Assembly: GCA_032718475.1 (NCBI GenBank) | Contig: JAUCBJ010001182.1 | Span: 32,977 to 96,976, forward strand | Reading direction: 5' to 3' | Source of the DNA: Nemertoderma westbladi | Lineage: Eukaryota > Xenacoelomorpha > Nemertodermatida > Nemertodermatidae | DNA: 64,000 nucleotides | Part shown: positions 11,951-23,500 of the stretch, piece by piece | Position numbering within the stretch: position 1 is the stretch's first letter | How the letters are laid out: the number at the start of each line of letters is the position of its first letter | Made by a program: the position numbers and the translations under genes | The notes under the pieces: model-generated | The model's input: only the letters and a program-made list of their open reading frames with translations | What the model was told of the DNA's origin: nothing | The model's database searches: none

Positions 11951-12405
11951 ATTAACCAATTGTTTGTCGAAGCTCTTTATTGTTTATTGCCTTTTAGATG
12001 TAAAGTATCTAAGATAAGAAGATACAGCAAAGCAATTGATATCCAAACTTACCATAAATATATTTTATTAAAGAAACTATTATAAGTATAATCATTGCTC
12101 TCCAGGTATAATCAATGATGGTCTTTGGACTATGCTTACAATATTCTATGTATCAGAGTATTGAACCATATTAACACTAATCTTATAATTAATATATAAG
12201 AAACAAATCATATTAATATTACTGTCTTTTTAGAAATTTTGAAGAAGAGGGCGGGTTTAAATGTGATTTAAATAATCAAATTCAAAGTTTTAACATAATT
12301 TATAAAATTTGAACTTTTTCTTTGTATTTTACAATCGCTCCTCGAGCTCAATTACGTTACAGTTACTGTAACGAACGAGCTTGGTAACCTAAGACGCTCA
12401 AAAAT

Positions 12406-15400
12406 ATGTTTAAACCGTCACAGAAGCAACACCAATGTTTTTATGGATCCGGTATAAACACGGATCCCATGGATTACTCAGTCAATCTGGATGTAGAAAG
12501 AAATGATTATAGGGTTCATTCCTTTATGTCGACATGTTGTAAGAAATGGAACATGCGCAAGTGGGTGTCTCTGTTCGCTGCGTTCACAATAAACTTAACT
12601 ATAGGAACTTTTTATAATTTCACCAATATGGAACCCTACATAATATCATACTTACAAACAAATGAGAGAACATCATTATGGCAATACGAGGACTTGATTT
12701 GGTTACAAGCCGCTTGGACTGTCGGAATGGGGATGACTGCCTATCCAGTTGGAAGAATCTACCAAAGAAAGGGAATTCGATTTACTTGTCTGTTTGGTAC
12801 AGTTTTCATGAGGTAATCACTATTTTACATGCATCTTACATAAAAATAGTTTTACTTAAATCACGAATGTGAATAAACGACCAATGCGACACAATCAATA
12901 GTTTACAATTTGATAATCATTGAAATTTAAATTATTATTTATTATCAGCTGATTAAGAAGACCGTCTATAAGACAACGAAACCGATAAAACTAAATCATA
13001 CATAATTCCGTTTCTGGGTTAGTCTGAAGCCAAAAGATGAACAAATATTTAACCATATCTAATCCCGACATCACCATGAAGCATCCAATTAAATATAAGG
13101 ATATATAATATGCATGTATCCTAATAATAATCTTCTACGAAACCTGAACAATAGGAGCTTACTCTCAAACATACAGACAGGTAGACAAACATACAGACGT
13201 TTTTTGACAGCAAGAAACCCTGACGGTCTTCTAATCTGTAGCTTTAGTTATTGGCATTATTAACATGTTTTACATGTTTAGTTTGGGAATCTTCACGACA
13301 TCACTAAGTATTAGACATTCATTTTATCTCCTCATCCTCACCTACGGGTTCGTGTTTGGTGCTGCAGCAAGCTTCATATACCTCCCGACTCTAATGAACT
13401 CCATGAAATGGATCCCGGCGTATAAAGGCCTGGGTTCAGGGATCGATCTCAGCGGTTTCGGTCTTGGGGCCTTCGTGTTTAATGCGGTAGGTTCAATTTA
13501 AGTATACATGTTTAATACAATTAGATAATTGTACTGTAAAGTATAAATAACATAAGTCTACTCTGTGTTCACAAGTCCGACATTCCCACCTCAATGGTTA
13601 AACTGTATATATCTGATGCTAATGACATGATTAGCTCTTGTAAGAATTTAATTTGAAATTACAAGTGTAGCAATGTATCTTAAATGCACTTTAAACTTGT
13701 GTGTGGGACCCATTTTTCTGTGAATGCAAACTACACAACATAGTAAATAAATTGTATTTATAAGTTAAAATTAATTTATCAAATTTAAGGTTTGTTATAT
13801 AAAATCTTCTATAAATATTTTATTAGATTCTGAAGTCATATATCAACCCCAACAATTTGCAGCCAAACAGTCCCCCTGACCATCCTATATACTACGCTCA
13901 ACCTGATATACTCACACGGATTCCAAAAGCATTTCTTCTGTTGGGCGGAATTTTCACAGGGGTTCAATTAATATGTATAGCCCTACTGTATGAACCTCCA
14001 GCACCACCACCACCTCGACAAGATCTCGGACCGTGGGTAAGAGATGCAGAACTCGCATGGCATCTAACACCTCGTGAAGCTCTAAAGGAAAAAAACTTTA
14101 TTGTCATGTGGTTGGTATTCTTCTTTATGACATTAGATGTGGTATTCATATCTCTATTGATTCCCGAATTTTGTGGAGGTTATCTTCATGATGCGACATT
14201 CTTTTACACAGTGACCTGGTACGTTTCCCTAACAAATTGTTTCGGACGACCGTTTTGGGGGCTTTTGAGCGATTTTCTGCCATTCAAAGTGATGCTTCCC
14301 ACACTTGGAATAGTCCAATCAGTGAGTGTTATTATACTGTAGTTAACTGGTCAGAATAATTACTTTTATAATTTCGATAATTTGAACGATAATTCGTAGT
14401 TATCGTTGTTGTTACATTCAGTACTGTACATACATACTTCTTTATTACACTATTATCATTACAAATGTACAACAACTTTACAACTTTGGGAAGCATTACC
14501 TTAGCCTATAAAGCACAACAGCTAAAATGTTTGAGCTCAAAAAGGCAAATTCCCAGTTCCTCTACATTATCATCTACAGTGTCGTCTCTTCACAAACTCT
14601 TCAGGAATGGTATGATAAAGCCTATATACATTTATATCACTTTTTAATAGAACAGACTATACCTTTATTTTTGTGAGTAATAAGCTATTATTTCGGTAGG
14701 TCTTCACAAGGAATGGGATTAATTTTAATATCGTTAACCCCTCACACTTGTACCTGAAAATGAATTGGAGTTGTGTTGACAATGCAACTGTAATTAATGA
14801 TGTAATATTATGGTTTTGTGTACCTGAAAATAATGTCGGAGCATCAGATTTTCCGATCATACTTGCGGAGAAAATCTAGGATGGCTAAATCGTCTGTCCT
14901 TATCTGATCTGATCTGATCTGACGGTATCTGACACTTGTTCCACCTTGGTTCAGAGCGCACCTTGGTGTAGTGGTTATATTGAATTCATATATCTCGGAG
15001 GTGGTGGGTTCAACCCCAGCGTGGGGGCCAAGGTAGTTTTCGTTTCGGCACGAATGTTTTGAAGGGTTTAGCGAGGCATCTCTGCCTTGCATCCTTAAAT
15101 GGTAGCTAAATGAGTACTGGAGTTTCTGCCTATGTCAGCATGTGAAGTTTCCCCGGTATTCCCCTTAAACCCGGGGGGGGGGGGTCAATATAACACCTCC
15201 CGCTCTGAAACTAACGATACTAACTAAAAGACTAACTGAAACGAACTAAAAGGAATTCAAATGAAATAAGATCAGATCAGATAAGGACAGACGTTTTATT
15301 CTACCTCGATAAAATCGCCCAGCTCTCTAATACGAGAGCAGATGCAAAAATTTTACTAAATAAAGTGGAAAGGACTGCTAAGGTAATTGCATATAAATTA

Positions 15401-17046
15401 CTTTATTGTTAATATAAGCCTGACCACAATCGATAATAATGTTAATGACTTCCAGTACCTTGGGTCGTGGAGAAAGCAGCAGAAAATAGACAGAAGTTAG
15501 GAAAGCAAAGGCATGGGCAACTCTATAAAATATGGATACCATCTGAATGTACCGATCAATACCGCACTGGTACAGTACCATCAGATAGCTACAGTATTTG
15601 CCAGCTCCAACACCTGCATTTTTGACATGTGTTAATGTTTCTGTATTATTTCTCAACCAAATTATGTCATTATGTAAAAAATAGTACGGACTAAATAATT
15701 AATGTAATTAATAATCCAATAAAGCTAAAAATTAGGTGTTATGCAATTTGATAGGTGTTATAATAGTTAATAGGAAATAGGCAATAATTGCTTCTAGTTA
15801 ATTGGTATTTACCACGCGTTTGTCATATTTACCGAACTTCTTCAAAGGTGTTATTCCGGGAAATTTACATTCCCTTGACAATATAATTAATGTTCATAAA
15901 TACAGTAAATTTTAATGGGAAACCGTGCTATAGCTGCTGCATTGCAGCATGTCGAAGCCGAAGCATGCAGCATAGGCTGTCCACCATGCTACTGTAACTC
16001 TTTCGTATACAGAGATCTTCAGTCAGGTTCGAACTGATCAGGAATTCAAATTGATAGCTAGAATTTTGGTCTTTTGTTGTAGCAATCACAACAGTACCTG
16101 TAGTACTAACAACAGACCAACATTGGAATGATACTGCTAAACAGAGCTGTCTTTGGGAGCCTTCCAATTTTTCTGACATTAATTCCAGATCATCAGTAAA
16201 TTCAAGGTTCCTAAAGATTAATGTCGGTTTCACTCTACACATTACCGCTAGCATAACAACCGATTCGTAGCACCCCTACAGTATAATATAGATATGATCA
16301 TGTTTCCCAGTTTCCACCTTAAGTCTACCTCGACTTATAACAATCTCGATAATTAATAATTATTCAATAAAACATTACTTAACTATTATTTCAGGTATTG
16401 CTGTTTACTTTACCTTTAGCAGAAGCAATTTCACTCCCTACATTCCTCCTCTGGTATATGGCATTATACTTCACATTCTCAGGTATATTTGCAGTATTTC
16501 CACCGACCACTCTAAAGGCTTATGGAGGATCTCATGCAAGTACGTTTATAATGTTATCTATGCAGAATCCGGCAACATGTTGTTAATTCATAATTATTAA
16601 CCATAATACCTTATTTTATTATTTACCGTATTTTTTATTTTAAAAAAATATGTCTGATTTTTATTTAATATGTATGTCTTTGACTTTTCTATTTTATTGT
16701 ATGGCTGTTTGTTTGTTGCTCGTCTCCTTATATCAATTTTTAGCAGTATCATTAGCAAAAGCATCAGTTGAATGCAGGTATGATTTTGATTTTAGATACT
16801 TTGTACACAAACTACGCGTTGTTTCAACATATTTCACATAATATTTTAGGTGCCATTATGGGTTTAATATACTCAGCTTTCTCAACATCAACAACGGTAT
16901 CAATTTTAAGCGTTATTGTGGCAACAAAAACTCAAACCAACTTCACATGGTTCGGATTGTATACTGTCTGTGGCGGGTTCTCCTTGATAGCTGTTATTAT
17001 CTCAAGATTCTTTACAGTAAAAGACGAAAGGGGAAAAGATGTATAA
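12406..17046 (+). CDS. 12-TM MFS transporter, OFA/pyruvate-carrier-like, paralog 1 (5 exons)
   Basis: Exons 12406-12812, 13282-13486, 13827-14321, 16395-16539 and 16850-17046 join without a frame break to 482 aa; all introns have GT..AG. Twelve hydrophobic segments are readable: TM1 near residues 53-72 (AAFTINLTIGTFYNF), TM2 near 97-117, a central Pro-rich loop at 261-268 (EPPAPPPPRQD) between TM6 and TM7, and the MFS loop motif FGRPFWGLLSDF at about 343-354. The KGLGSGIDLSGFGLGA segment at the exon 2 end fits TM5. In the oxalate:formate antiporter branch of the MFS, such animal proteins are usually annotated as monocarboxylate or apicoplast-pyruvate-carrier-like. Substrate and membrane location are inference. 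A same-strand paralog with the same exon phases lies at 36240-40159. Intron 3 holds a SINE and LINE pieces. The start ATG is the first in frame; a further 5' UTR exon is possible. Confidence 0.8.
14891..15293 (+). mobile_element. SINE with tRNA-like head enclosed by short inverted repeats (intron 3 of MFS gene 1)
   Basis: The ends are inverted: CGTCTGTCCTTATCTGATCT at 14891 and AGATCAGATAAGGACAGACG ending at 15293. Inside is a Pol III-type head with A box TTGGTGTAGTGG (14963-14974) and B box GGGTTCAACCCC (15006-15017), then a body with GTAGCTAAATGAGTAC (15102-15117) and a poly-G tract near 15172-15183. The body motif recurs at three other places in the window, suggesting a shared SINE core. 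The inverted ends are odd for a SINE and may mean a SINE inserted into a MITE. Confidence 0.6.
15295..15620 (+). pseudogene. LINE RT fragment in intron 3 of MFS gene 1
   Basis: Broken plus-strand reading resembles the RT thumb region of the APE-type LINE family seen at 44-63 kb: AQLSNTRADAKILLNKVE, then NDFQYLGSW and a KGMG/IKYG stretch matching the family's DDFCYLGSW..KAWAAL..IWKS order. Several stops and shifts are present. Confidence 0.5.
15928..16254 (-). pseudogene. LINE RT fragment, antisense in intron 3 of MFS gene 1
   Basis: The ORF reads NLEFTDDLELMSEKLEGSQ, an altered form of the DLDFADDLGVLSESLEGAQ catalytic block of the local LINE family, followed by a piece resembling the IRKSGEDLRIRK region. 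At the 3' side, GGCTGTCCACCATGCT (near 15976) matches the LINE tail near 52171. The FADD box is changed to FTDD. Confidence 0.5.
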
Positions 17047-17339
17047 ATTTAAAGAAACTCATTTACATTATCAGCCGGACAAATTCTGGGTGTACGGATT
17101 TATAATTATGTTATGAAAATAATTAATTAATTATGAAGTATTTATCTGTAAATACTGTTGTAGGTATACTGATTAGTATTCCCGACAAGATTTTATTATA
17201 TAAATATACTCAATACTCTGTTCTCATAGCGTAACTCTCATCTTTTTCATAATTTGCATATAAAACTTCATAAAGAAACCCACAACTGCCATAGTTGATG
17301 TTTCTTTAAGTTTTATTGAGAATGGCTTAGCAAAACTCG
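17047..17339. other. 3' flank of MFS gene 1, no gene
   Basis: AT-rich, without a clean AATAAA. It probably contains the 3' UTR. No repeat other than the outer fringe of the next element is seen. Confidence 0.4.
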
Positions 17340-18262
17340 GCATAGACATCCAGGTGGGATCAAACTTTTACGGAAGCCCATTACGGTCACCATGTGTATA
17401 AATATCAAAAATGTGTTTCAGATGCCAGAATTGCAAAAGAATGTTCACAGTCCGCCAATTCAAACGTACAGCATGGCTGTACAACCAATGATGAGTTTTT
17501 AAATATATAATTTGTAAATTAACATCAGCACTTGCCACCTGCTGTAAAATTTTGTCACTGCTGTGAATTTACAACTGATGTAATTTTGAGATTATTTTAG
17601 GAAATATACACTCATAATAATACAGCAGTGTTGAAAAACACATTACGTGTTTTTAAAATTATCATTTGTAAATTTACATCAGGACTTGTTACCTGCTGTA
17701 AATATTGTCACTGCTGTGAATTTACAACTGATGTAATTTTGTGATTATTTTAGGAAATATGCACTCATAATAATACAGCAGTGTTGAAAAACACATTACG
17801 TGTTTTTAAAATTATCATTTGTAAATTTACATCAGCACTTGCTACCTGCTGTAAAATTTTATTAATGCTGTAAAATTTTATCACTGCTGTGTATTTACAA
17901 CTGATGTAATTTTGAGATTATTTTAGGAAATATACACTCAATACATTAGTGTTGAAAAGTACATTATGTGTTTTTAAAAATATCATTTGTAAATTTACAT
18001 CAGCACTTGCTACCTGCTGTAAATTTGTCACTGCTATAAATTTGATGACATCTGAGATATAATGGGCGGGAAATTCAAATGTCAGAATGTGTGTGTCAAT
18101 GTCAGTGAGTGTCTATTACAGTATTACTGTACTAACTATGCTACTGCTGTACTGTACTACAGTAGGCGTACTCAGGTACTGTCAGTATGAACTAGACTTA
18201 CCGTATTGAGTACCGGTACTGTTTTAGACCTACTCTTCATATTAGAATGTATGATTCAATCA
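17340..18262 (+). repeat. Left inverted terminal arm with ~154-bp subrepeats
   Basis: The outer part (17380-17510) matches 25008-25145 in reverse complement. Then the unit starting TTTGTAAATTTACATCAG (the first copy reads TTTGTAAATTAACATCAG) begins at 17511, 17665, 17818 and 17986, and a unique inner part (18045-18262) containing TTTTAGACCTACTCTTCAT matches 23450-23640 inverted. Confidence 0.85.
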
Positions 18263-18526
18263 TCTGATCAATCATTATTCATATTACAGTATTATAATAC
18301 TCATGGACAGAAGGACACTAGTCTTACTGCAGTTCCAGTACCGATATAGGCCTGTTGAGTAGTATTGCAAAAGAAGATCATGTTCCAGCACCTGGTAGAA
18401 TAAAATAAATTGTTAAATAAACGGTACTCCTGCATTAGGGTCACAGTAGCTTATAGGATTACTACCCATACTGTATACCAGTATCACCATGGCAGCATAA
18501 GGTAAAAATGCGAGTCTAGCAAGGCT

Positions 18527-20898
18527 ATGTTTTGCATATTTTGCGGGTTTAGTTTGTTAGATGGCGCTCGCTTTTGCGCGGATTGCAGTAAGTCTATCAT
18601 ATGCACTCAGCCACATGGAAGCAATACCGGTAATGTTGAGCTTCGTAATACAAGCGCCTCTATTCAGAGTTTCAGTGGTATTTGTAACTCGAGTGATACA
18701 CTGATGCATCTCGCGTTAGTTTCGGAACATCGACTTCAAATGATACTGCAGGCAGTGCAGGAGGTGATCACATGCCCTTTGCTGAGTACTTAAATTAAAC
18801 AAAGAGGGGTCATCTGGAGGGGCCAGTGTCTGGGCCAAATGATGATGTGGTGCTGGGAAATCTATTCCAATAGATAATCCGATGCAACCTGTTAGAATAA
18901 AGATTCGGCCATGTAAGTTTAACACAGTCTCTCAACTTAAAGAGGTTTGGGGAAAGACTTTAAATGTTGAAGTACCGAAGTCTGCTGATTATGACCTGCT
19001 GTTAAACTTATCATTGGCTAAATATTGTGCTTGTTACAGTGATGTTTTTCCAGGTGTCACCGATCCATCTTCTTTCGTGATTTTGTATCATGATAAAAAG
19101 ATAGCAACACAACTGCCCATGAGTAACAAAGACTGTGTCTTAGATAAATACAGGCATGACATTTCTAAGGACTATCGTGATATTTTGTTTTTACTGGCAA
19201 CTGCCAGTGATTATGATCGGCATATGAATAATTCCAGTAGCGATGGAGAAGTGCATAGGACCACTCGCAAGAAAAGTGTTCACCCACATCACATTGTCAT
19301 TGATGATTCTAGTGATGATGACTTTGAAACGCCTACTCAAAGTTTTCGATATCTGCAAGGAAGCACGGTAAATACATCATCACCACCAGCATATACTGAG
19401 ACCGCATCTACCAACGAAAATATTTGAACCCATAGCAATTCCGACAATACTGTTAGTGTTATTACTAATAATGTACCTATAATCACAAATCATTCCAGAC
19501 CCTCATCTACTACTAATAATGTGTGTATGGTGACAAGAGGTGTGGAGCCAGGTTTTTTTCTAGATGATAGTCGTTCAGACTTGGATGAACACCCTACTAC
19601 TGCCAGCAACACAACAACATTGAGATTAAGTATTGTGTTAGACATGAACATCTTTATTGATGAAGACTCAATTCCCATTTTGATAGATTCATCCATTTGG
19701 GAATTATGTGGAGATGATATAAACTTTCTCAAAGACGTGACATTTAGTTATGATGACATCGAGTATGAAAATGTAAAAAATATCAGAATACATCGACGAC
19801 ATCTGTTACATGATGCCTTTGAAAAGCTCTCCAACGTTCACCCCCATACTCATATCATAATAAAGTATGTTGGAGAAGAAGGCTGTGATCGAGGTGGACT
19901 ACGTAGGGACTTTCTGGCCAATGTTGGCAAAGCACTTTATGAAAATAGTTCATACTTTCTAAAAGTTGACAATTATTTGACACCAACCATTACTGACATG
20001 TCTAAGGTTGTTAATGGTACATTTGCTCTTCTAGCCAAAGTAATGGCGTTTATTTTATACCATGGTGAACAACTTTTTGCTGTCCTCCATCCAATTGTCG
20101 CAGCATACATCTGCTTCCAGAAATTTGACCCCTTAGCTTTGATCAGTAGTCACCCTACTCTATCTATCTAAGAACGGATTATTTGGAAATCACATCCAAA
20201 CAAACATTTTATCCGATAAGTTTCAAGAAGAAGGCTGGGAACTGGAATTGCCTCCACCACTGCAAACGGCGTCAGATGTTGAGAAACACAAGTATGTTTC
20301 AAATCCTGTGATGGTCAAGTGCGTTCTGAGCAACAAGGCTGCTATTGACAAATTTAAACGCGAACTTCTGTTGTACTTACCAAATGTTAGCAAACTAGGA
20401 TTATTCAAATTTTTATGTTGTTCGCGTGAAGTTGACATTCTTGCTGTCCTAGATAAAGCTGATATTCCCGACCATCCTGAATTAGATTCGAATATTCGCG
20501 CAAGAGAAGACGATATCATTTATTGGTTTGTCAATTCTATTGAAGAGCTTATTTTAAATGGTCAATTGGTTGACAGCATGAGTACCAATTATATCGATAT
20601 TGCTTCAGTTAAGCGGTGGTTATTTGGCTCTGAATTTCCTATACATGTGCCAAAATTAACTCTTCTTTTCAAAGATTGCGATTACCATGCCTGTAATTGC
20701 AGGTTCAAGTATTCAACATGCGCCGTACAATTAATGCTACCGCGCCACATAAGCAGTCAATCTCAATTTATATCCAGCTTAGTCAATACCGTCTATGATG
20801 ATTCGATGATTCGCGTGGTGGTTTTCACACTGTCTAATGCTTTGCTTATTGATACGTTACATACTGTATACAGAACATTACTTGCTTATCTCCGTTAG
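18527..20898 (+). pseudogene. Zinc-ribbon plus HECT-type E3 ubiquitin ligase-like protein, broken
   Basis: Segment 1 (18527-18793) starts MFCIFCGFSLLDGARFCADC, a CxxC..CxxC zinc ribbon. Segment 2 (18882-20171) starts with a basic region (IKIRPCKFNTVSQLKEVW), followed by an acidic Ser-rich linker and the HECT N-lobe; the N-lobe signature VGEEGCDRGGLRRDFL lies near 19871-19918. Segment 3 (20248-20898) holds the rest, with the C-lobe catalytic block STCAVQLMLPRH; the Cys codon is at 20719-20721. Known HECT enzymes form a ubiquitin thioester on this Cys. Breaks: a frame change between 18793 and 18882, an in-frame TGA at 19425-19427 and a +1 shift near 20165. Its wording is closest to G2E3-like animal ligases. 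The last codons run into a MITE (20893 onward), which supplies the stop. It is convergent with the transposase. Confidence 0.75.
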
Positions 20899-21396
20899 GG
20901 AGCGTTCATAAAGTATGTCTCGCGCTGGGGGGGGGGGGGGGGGGGGCGTCGAGCTTGCAAGACATTTTGTGACAGGGGGGGGGGGGGGTGACTTTTGTGA
21001 CGGTCACGGCAATGTTCTGCGGTATGCTTTAATGTTAGCTTGACTTTAACTAACACATTTGTATATGAGTGGGAAACTTATATGAGAAGGAAAAAACAAT
21101 AAACTCAATAACATTGAATTTAATCCCTAACATTAACAGGACACCCCTGTCTAGTCTGCCTTGTTCAAGTACAGTATTGTAGTTTGAAGATGCTAAAAAG
21201 TATGTATAGGCTTTTAGTAAGAACTACTTCAGTCGAAATGTTTCACTTTCTATTGTGCTTTCTACCTGTTATTAAATTATTGAAATAAAATATTTTTCAT
21301 CTAAGGTTAAAATTACATCAGATCAATCAATGGGATCATTTCAATGGGTTAAAAATTGGAAAATTTGTGTGATATACTTTATGAACGCCCCCTTAG
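20893..21396. mobile_element. MITE with GGGAGCGTTCATAAAGTAT ends, inserted at the HECT stop
   Basis: GGGAGCGTTCATAAAGTAT (20897) and ATACTTTATGAACGCCCCC (ending near 21393) are inverted ends flanked by TTA on each side. The interior has two long G tracts and no ORF. The left TTA/G junction forms the TAG that ends the HECT reading frame. Confidence 0.75.
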
Positions 21397-21839
21397 TAAT
21401 TAATTGTTTCTGGTTCCGATGTTAATGTTTTTTTGTTTGTTTTTTTTTGTTACTGTTTTTCAACCAATCATTGCATTGATAGATTAGTTGTAGTATGTTG
21501 TCTTTGTGGTGCTATTTAATTTTGGCCATTACTCTGTAATATGTTGCTTATTGATAATATAATGTTTGTTGCTTATTTTTGAAAATCTTTAAAACGGATG
21601 AGATTACCGATTTTTTGCATTTTTTGGTGAGTGTTGTTCTGGCTCTTTGGTCACGATATCCTAATGTTATATATAATCCATCCTAAGTTGAATAATAGTC
21701 CCCATTCAACCAGGGACCGATAATTTATTTTCGTCCAATTTGCAGGCCCCCCACATCCCATGTAATAAATCATTATAAAGGCTAACAATTATAATAATGT
21801 ATGTTAACATATAAAAAAGAAGAAAGCTTCGCCCGGAGC

Positions 21840-22066
21840 AATCTTCGCCCTCAAAATGAGCAACTATTGCCCGACGGATACCTTCGCATACAGGCAATCT
21901 TCGCCCGCGAGCAACATTCGCCCAATAACCATTTATTGTTTTGGTTAGAAAAAGTCATCTCTGCAACCGGCTCCTTTCCCTCAATTGGTAACTAAAATGG
22001 TTACTAACAGGAATCACTTTCTGTTTATTGGGCGGGCGAAGGTTGCTCGCAGGCTAAGATTGCACT
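21840..22066. repeat. MITE-like inverted repeat rich in CTTCGCCC
   Basis: GCAATCTTCGCCCGCGAGCA (21893 on) is the inverse of the segment 22029-22066 (TTATTGGGCGGGCGAAGGTT onward), with about 100 bp between. CTTCGCCC is repeated several times in the left part. No ORF. Poly-G tracts follow at 22109-22117 and 22205-22220. Confidence 0.6.
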
Positions 22067-22447
22067 CAACTATCCAAACCAGCCAGCCTTGGAGTTGGAT
22101 GGTGGGAGGGGGGGGGGGTGTGGGTGGGGTGGGGGGGTAATTATAAATTTCGGGGACAGTAAGAAATAAAGGACTATTTTATTTCCATGTAATAAATAGT
22201 TAACGGGGGGGGGGGGGGGGTACTGGCTTAATAATACTTAATAAAAAGACAATATCGCTTAGTATGTAATATGTATTATACTGGTCAAACTCAAAAACTA
22301 ACACGAATATAAAGTGTAAAAATGTAAATATCTAATTCACAATTATTAGTTCACAAATAAGGTATCTAAACCACCGAAGTGCTTAATGACATGAACCCCT
22401 TAGACCATTCCAATTCCCGAGCGACATTACTGCAATACCCCAAGGCA

Positions 22448-23500
22448 TCAGATGTATTTATATGGTTGCCATCCTCCAATTCCTCCTGCACAGAAGTATA
22501 GTTTTTGCGATGTCACATAATCCGCCTCTGAATTCTGGATGATGGTAATTGTAGTATGGTTCCTGGTATGGTATTGTGACGCGATTTTCTTATATAATGT
22601 CCAGTGTACTGCAAGGTCATTTAGTTGGTTTTCTAATAGTGGCGAGAAACAAAACCACATTGCGTCTATATGAAATGGATTCGTTAAGTCATAAAAGCCG
22701 ATTTCAATAATGTCCTTAAAATAGTTCATCCACCAATTCGACCAGGTCTTTCTAGGACCACCAGGCTTCTATTCTTTGATTGCGACAAAATTTAACGAAA
22801 CGATGACCGTCTGCAGTCTCCAAAAAATAACACTGTGCCCCAGCCATGACGCCGTTTTCCGTACCATGATCAGTTTCTAATCGTTTAAGAACACCATACT
22901 GCTGAACAGCCGACAAGTAAAAACTACAAATGACATTCGGATTGTTGTTTGTTGAGGTTAATTTTAACCAGATTATAAAGCGTGACCATCCGCCGATGCA
23001 ACCGTGTATTGGAAAGCCAAACGGTTTTAGCTTGTCATAACCATCTGCGTGCCATGCTGCGTTGGGTCCTGCGCAATAATACCGTCGCCTCTGAAGTCTA
23101 TGTTGTTGTCGAAATGAGGAAGCTGCTGGATCGATTTCTCGAAGGACTTCTTGAACTATGGCTCGAGGTATAAAATGCCCAAGTAAACGCAGCGTATACC
23201 AAATTGATCGGTAGCCTCTAGCAGACCCGACATCTAGAGCTAAAATAATGTCACCAGGTCAACAATTTGTTCCCTGGTGTATACATTTCTGTGGCGGTAT
23301 AGACCCAGATCCACTAAGCGTCGCCTAAGCGTTTTGTTGCTAATAACAAACCCACGGTCTGAGAAAAGTTCCAATATTTCTCTGTTAGAAAGACAATTGT
23401 TAAAATACTCTGTAATTAACTGATTTATATTCATTCTAGGTTTGAATTGAATCACACATTCTAATATGAAGAGTAGGTCTAAAACAGTACCGGTACTCAA
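22448..23500 (-). pseudogene. DDE integrase-like transposase of the HECT element, broken
   Basis: The first piece (23500-23240) has a helix-turn-helix-like start (SNREILELFSDRGF, then KTLRRRLVDLGLYRH). The second (about 23236-22768) reads ARGYRSIWYTLRL, then GPNAAWHADGYDKLKPFGFP, IHGCIGGWSRFIIWLKL, LETDHGTENGVM and NQRIEAWWS. I assign the acidic triad to D in HADGYD, D in ETDHGTEN and E in QRIEAWW, the expected order for an rve/DDE core. The last piece (22729-22448) continues WWMNYFKDIIEIGFYD. Breaks: a shift at about 23240 and a TAG right after AWWS with a shift (about 22770). It lies convergent to the HECT ORF and inside the right arm's inner edge, as expected for the mobilising enzyme of the element. 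Confidence 0.8.

Noticed and set aside
14941-15017. tRNA gene
   Set aside because: A and B boxes only; followed by a SINE body and flanked by inverted ends.
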